Below, one piece after another: positions 62,846-64,000 of a stretch of 64,000 nucleotides of DNA. Both the position numbers and the translations under genes were made by a program. Below the pieces are notes generated by a model. The model ran no database searches. It was not told the DNA's origin and saw nothing but the letters and a program-made list of their open reading frames with translations. The stretch is from Aphanothece sacrum FPU1 (lineage in GTDB: Bacteria > Cyanobacteriota > Cyanobacteriia > Cyanobacteriales > Microcystaceae): contig NZ_BDQK01000001.1 of NCBI RefSeq assembly GCF_003864295.1, forward strand, positions 1 through 64,000. Direction: 5' to 3'. Every line of letters begins with the position of its first letter. The stretch's first letter is position 1.

Positions 62846-62965
62846 TAAGCTAATACGCATTTAAAATGCGTATTAGCAAGGCAAAAGGCAAAAGGCAAAA
62901 AGAAAGAGAGTTGTAGCTATTTCCTTCAATTTAACCAATAAGCAGTTTAAATGCACAACAGCTTA
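62846..62965. mobile_element. MITE-like element, family A copy 3 (divergent)
   Basis: 120 bp. Left end TAAGCTAATACGCATTTAAA, right end in reverse complement TAAGCTGTTGTGCATTTAAA. The interior lacks the GC-rich units but has about three GGCAAAA heptamers (62879-62899). It cuts into the PIN-toxin remnant that begins at 62966. Confidence 0.65.
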
Positions 62966-63072
62966 ATTATCTTGTGACTGGTAATAGATCGGATTTACTA
63001 AAAATGAGCGTTGTTGAGGATATTTTCATCATAACGGCTCGTCAAGCCTTAGATATTCTTGAACAAAATTAG
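62966..63072 (+). pseudogene. PIN-domain toxin, C-terminal remnant
   Basis: A frame open from the MITE edge to TAG 63070-63072 reads YLVTGNRSDLLKMSVVEDIF then IITARQALDILEQN. This is the C-terminal end of PIN-family putative toxins (YLVTGD..DLL, then TPREAL-like ending). The first ~100 residues with most catalytic acids are gone, replaced by the MITE. Not functional. The DUF2283 gene upstream may be its former antitoxin partner. Confidence 0.65.
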
Positions 63073-63084
63073 TTATTTGGGATT

Positions 63085-63105
63085 GGGCTTAATACCATTA
63101 AGCCC
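63085..63105. terminator. Palindrome family F copy 3
   Basis: GGGCTTAATACCATTAAGCCC followed by CCTACA, 12 bases after the toxin-remnant stop codon. Same type as at 51457 and 56237. Confidence 0.4.
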
Positions 63106-63132
63106 CTACAAAATTGTACCAAATTTAACCCT

Positions 63133-63195
63133 GTAGGGGCATGGCATTAACAATCTGTGAAAATTACCATAAGATTAATGTTGCCATGCCCCTAC
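63133..63195. repeat. 63-bp hairpin repeat, family E copy 3
   Basis: GTAGGGGCATGGCATTAACA ... TGCCATGCCCCTAC; intact inverted ends. Its right part is the start of direct-repeat copy 2, which shows how the 62638 copy lost its left half. Confidence 0.8.
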
Positions 63196-63380
63196 ATTTA
63201 TTCTCTGATTTAGCCATAGCGTGGCGTTGATAATTTATTGTTTTAATTGTCGTTATTTTTGTTTTCTGACAGCACCTTACAGGCGCACACATTTTCCATT
63301 ATCTATATAATATCATGTCAAGTCAATCTAGTCAAGCAAAATTTCCCTCAAAAATACTGAAGTTAAGATAGCGATCGCGG
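63181..63380. repeat. 200-bp direct repeat, copy 2
   Basis: Second copy of 62638-62838, 543 bases downstream, ending 11 bases before the sbcD stop codon. The two copies bracket the MITE, toxin remnant and hairpins. Recombination between them would delete that interval. Confidence 0.9.
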
Positions 63381-63390
63381 TTAGGAAAAG

Positions 63391-64000
63391 TTAAAATAAT
63401 TCCTCTTGTAATACTTCTAATTCTTGGTCATATTCTTCCCGATTTAACAATAATTGAGCCGCTTCTAACATATCATTAACTATATCCCTCAGATGTTCTT
63501 TATTCTCAAGATAAGTTTTCAACGCTTCTAAGGGATCTAAACTTTTTCCTACCCCTAACTCCGGTAAACGAAGACGGGATAATTGACTAATTAATTCCGA
63601 TTTGATACTATAACTATGTGCAGAACTTAAAGCTTGATGAATTTCTCCCATATTTAATAATTCTAATTGTTCCGAACGAATTTGATAAATTAGTCTGACT
63701 ACTGCATCTTTAATCGGCTTTTTCTCAATCGCCTTGATAATAACTTTGTGAGGATCTTCTTGTTCTGAAACATCCACATTAATTGTACAAAATAAACGAG
63801 CAGGTAAAGGACAAAATTTCCAATCAACTCTCCCTTTTTCAATTTCTAAAAATACATAACCTTTATCTTCTTTTTCTTCACTAAAATCAACCCTTTCAAT
63901 ACTTCCAGGATAAATAATAGGGGGATTATTATCAGGATTAAGATTTTGATGTTTATGTACATGACCTAAAGCAACATAATCAAATTCAGAGCGAATTAAT
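63391..64000 (-). CDS. sbcD: SbcD-like DNA repair exonuclease, C-terminal part (partial)
   Basis: The reading frame stays open to the window edge, so about 202 C-terminal residues are seen and the gene continues beyond 64000. The metallophosphoesterase end is visible: FDYVALGHVHKHQNLNP (metal-binding GHxH) and PPIIYPGSIERVDFSEEKED, then the capping region with a helical C-terminus (LLNREEYDQELEVLQEELF). SbcD, usually with the SbcC ATPase, processes DNA ends and hairpins, a fitting activity in this hairpin-rich genome, though that link is only thematic. A GTG at 63777 is an internal codon, not the start. Confidence 0.85.
   Translation of the reverse strand, partial: LIRSEFDYVALGHVHKHQNLNPDNNPPIIYPGSIERVDFSEEKEDKGYVFLEIEKGRVDWKFCPLPARLFCTINVDVSEQEDPHKVIIKAIEKKPIKDAVVRLIYQIRSEQLELLNMGEIHQALSSAHSYSIKSELISQLSRLRLPELGVGKSLDPLEALKTYLENKEHLRDIVNDMLEAAQLLLNREEYDQELEVLQEELF

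Overview
The window comes from a cyanobacterial chromosome of low GC content. Support for this: frequent HIP1 octamers (GCGATCGC), a sufR-sufBCDS iron-sulfur locus, menF/menH/ndbB genes of phylloquinone synthesis, a PEP-CTERM protein, many cyanobacterial families (DUF928, CHASE2, CHAT, DUF2079, Uma2), heptanucleotide tandem repeats and several miniature inverted-repeat elements. A unicellular Crocosphaera/Cyanothece-type genome is plausible, but the species cannot be fixed from the sequence alone. I saw no tRNA, rRNA or CRISPR array.

Layout. (1) 1-7.7 kb: the 3' end of a TpsB outer-membrane transporter, an accessory block (HTH protein, Phd/VapC-type toxin-antitoxin pair, serine hydrolase, small secreted protein) and a repeat-rich TpsA-type adhesin whose 3' end looks lost. 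(2) 7.7-17.2 kb: the most unusual part. Two cytoplasmic-looking peptidoglycan hydrolases share one N-terminal binding domain (M23 endopeptidase and phage-tail-lysozyme type). With them lie a membrane-anchored TPR-CHAT caspase-like protein, a lipoprotein / coiled-coil / two-helix membrane protein operon, and DUF928. Five promoters in four intergenic regions share one architecture: ACCTGA-type boxes directly upstream of a TTGT -35, a 17-bp spacer and an A/T-rich -10. This points to one regulon combining wall hydrolysis with a caspase-like protease. (3) 17.3-21.8 kb: orphan HicB, AAA-CHASE2 protein, AAA/HTH protein. (4) 22-23.3 kb: a decayed restriction-modification locus. (5) 23.3-44.7 kb: mostly chromosomal genes: surE, DUF2079, a PhoX-like PEP-CTERM protein behind a Pho-box-like site, an M16 peptidase operon containing an unusual PlsY-like/PPDK fusion, a dynamin-like GTPase, an LpxB-related protein, a GT-C glycosyltransferase, PBP2, menH (possible homopolymer frameshift) and menF. 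(6) 45.1-47.0 kb: an intact HindVP-like restriction-modification pair. (7) 47.2-54.8 kb: suf locus split by a Uma2 gene, with a second SufR-type promoter copy in front of sufD. (8) 55-64 kb: Uma2, copper chaperone, Hsp70-like, HAD, NdbB, GlmS, then a repeat-rich strip holding a toxin remnant, and the 3' part of sbcD.

Repeats are a theme. There are at least four MITE-like families. Copies of two of them lie on or within a few bases of stop codons. A 200-bp direct repeat, three short hairpin families and two long heptamer arrays are also present. Gene functions are inferred from motifs and family knowledge; no searches were run.
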